Source: Glandiceps talaboti
Lineage: Eukaryota > Hemichordata > Enteropneusta > Spengelidae
NCBI RefSeq assembly: GCF_964340395.1
Contig: NC_135559.1
Coordinates: 5,371,001-5,435,000, forward strand
DNA: 64,000 nt
Direction: 5' to 3'
Below the pieces are notes generated by a model. That model did no database searches. It was not told the DNA's origin and saw only the letters and a program-made list of their open reading frames with translations. Each line of letters opens with the position of its first letter. Position 1 is the first letter of the stretch. The translations under genes were made by a program, and so were the position numbers. Of the stretch, positions 62,892 to 64,000 are shown one piece after another.

Positions 62892-64000
62892 ATTCAACAT
62901 GTACAATTATTTTGTTTTGTTTGTTTTTACCTCTTGCACTTGCACCGACAAAGAATTTTGCCAAAACCAGATCAAATTAAAATTTGTCATGATGTTTTTA
63001 CATGTATTCAAAAAGATCGCATTGCGTACTTTCATACTTATGGTAATGTAGAGGTAATGTAGTTAATAAAGTTATTCGGTTTCCAGTTAGGCTTTCGCCC
63101 TCAAGACTAACAACAATGGTTTCTTTACATTGGCAACGATGAGGCAGGATATTCTGAAAATAGCCCCTTTCCAGGAATTCTGGCTCTAAAAATAAGTTGA
63201 TCCTAAAGGATTCACGATGTCAAATCTTACCTCCACGTCATTCCTCGCCATGTTGCTAAGGTGATATTTCCTACCAGCTTGATGTAAACTGCCGTGTAAA
63301 CGTTTACACAATGTTAACAGTTTTTAAATTCTGGGACTATAAGAATGTTTTCTGGTGATTGATCGCAAAGAAAAAAATTCTCAAGTTTAAATGTTGCGTG
63401 CGATACCATTAAAAAATTTTTGTCACTATGATAAATCACAGTATTCAAGGCACTATGTCAGGTCATTATTCTCAGTAATTTCATTTGATTTGATGGTAGT
63501 GTTTTGTTTTGTTTCTACATTTACATATATAGTATAATAAACGTAACCCCTGACAAGAATCTTTATGTGCCGCCGCCTACGTCGGCGCCATGGACTCATA
63601 ATCCTGTCATTTGACATTTACAGCTATAGTTTCCATAATTGCAACACAATCACAACATTTTTTTAGTTCATACCCTAGAAGGATATTTTTTTCTGTATTC
63701 AATCTGTGAGCATTGTTTTGCCACTTTCTGCCTGCAGACAAATGAACGAAGCCAGTGTGGCAGACAGATAGAATAGAGACAGAAAGAGAGACAGGTAGAA
63801 ATTTAAACAAAACTATTATTCAGTTGAAATAAGAATCACTGTCGCATACTAAGTAGAAACAGACATAGCACAACATTTTCCTAGTCTGGCGCCAACTATA
63901 CTCAGATAATGAGAACTCGAAGTATATGCAACAGCCATGCCTCAGGAAACGAGTCGTAGGCCTACACATATACCGTCCCGTATCCATGATATCATTTATG

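Overview
The window is animal nuclear DNA. It is AT-rich, its genes are split by GT-AG introns, and it carries many microsatellites, minisatellites and short inverted-repeat elements. The proteins are clearly bilaterian and resemble vertebrate orthologues more closely than insect ones. The compact introns and mix of repeats suggest an invertebrate such as a hemichordate, cephalochordate, mollusc or brachiopod, but the sequence alone does not decide which.

Four protein-coding genes were rebuilt exon by exon. In each, all splice phases agree and the coding length is a whole number of codons. (1) Minus strand, 19-10464: a ZC3H13 orthologue of 13 coding exons and 1278 aa, a subunit of the m6A writer complex. 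(2) Plus strand, 12439-33059: a STAG1/2 (cohesin SA) orthologue of 26 coding exons and 1339 aa. It is arranged head-to-head with ZC3H13 across about 1.9 kb. (3) Minus strand, 43681-57593: an SLC12A9 orthologue of 10 coding exons and 894 aa, with one 6.9 kb intron that has U12-type signals. (4) Plus strand, 58932-60701: a BOK-like BCL2-family gene of 2 coding exons and 229 aa, head-to-head with SLC12A9.

The roughly 10.6 kb between STAG and SLC12A9 has no convincing gene. It holds a 1.85 kb satellite with a 49-bp unit, a LINE 3' tail, small tandem repeats and one copy of a 250-bp inverted-repeat element that occurs four times in the window. The right end (60.7-64 kb) has another copy of that element, a hairpin-forming element and a short AT-flanked unit. 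That unit contains what looks like a complete 41-nt hammerhead ribozyme on the minus strand.

A recurring oddity is local duplication across exon edges. The 5' splice site of one STAG exon is repeated seven times at 54-56 bp spacing. A ZC3H13 donor is present three times at 110-bp spacing. A second STAG donor is doubled. An SLC12A9 transmembrane exon has decayed partial copies in the next intron. The four genes share no obvious pathway (RNA methylation, cohesion, a cation-chloride-cotransporter family protein, apoptosis); being neighbours probably reflects genome order rather than an operon-like unit.
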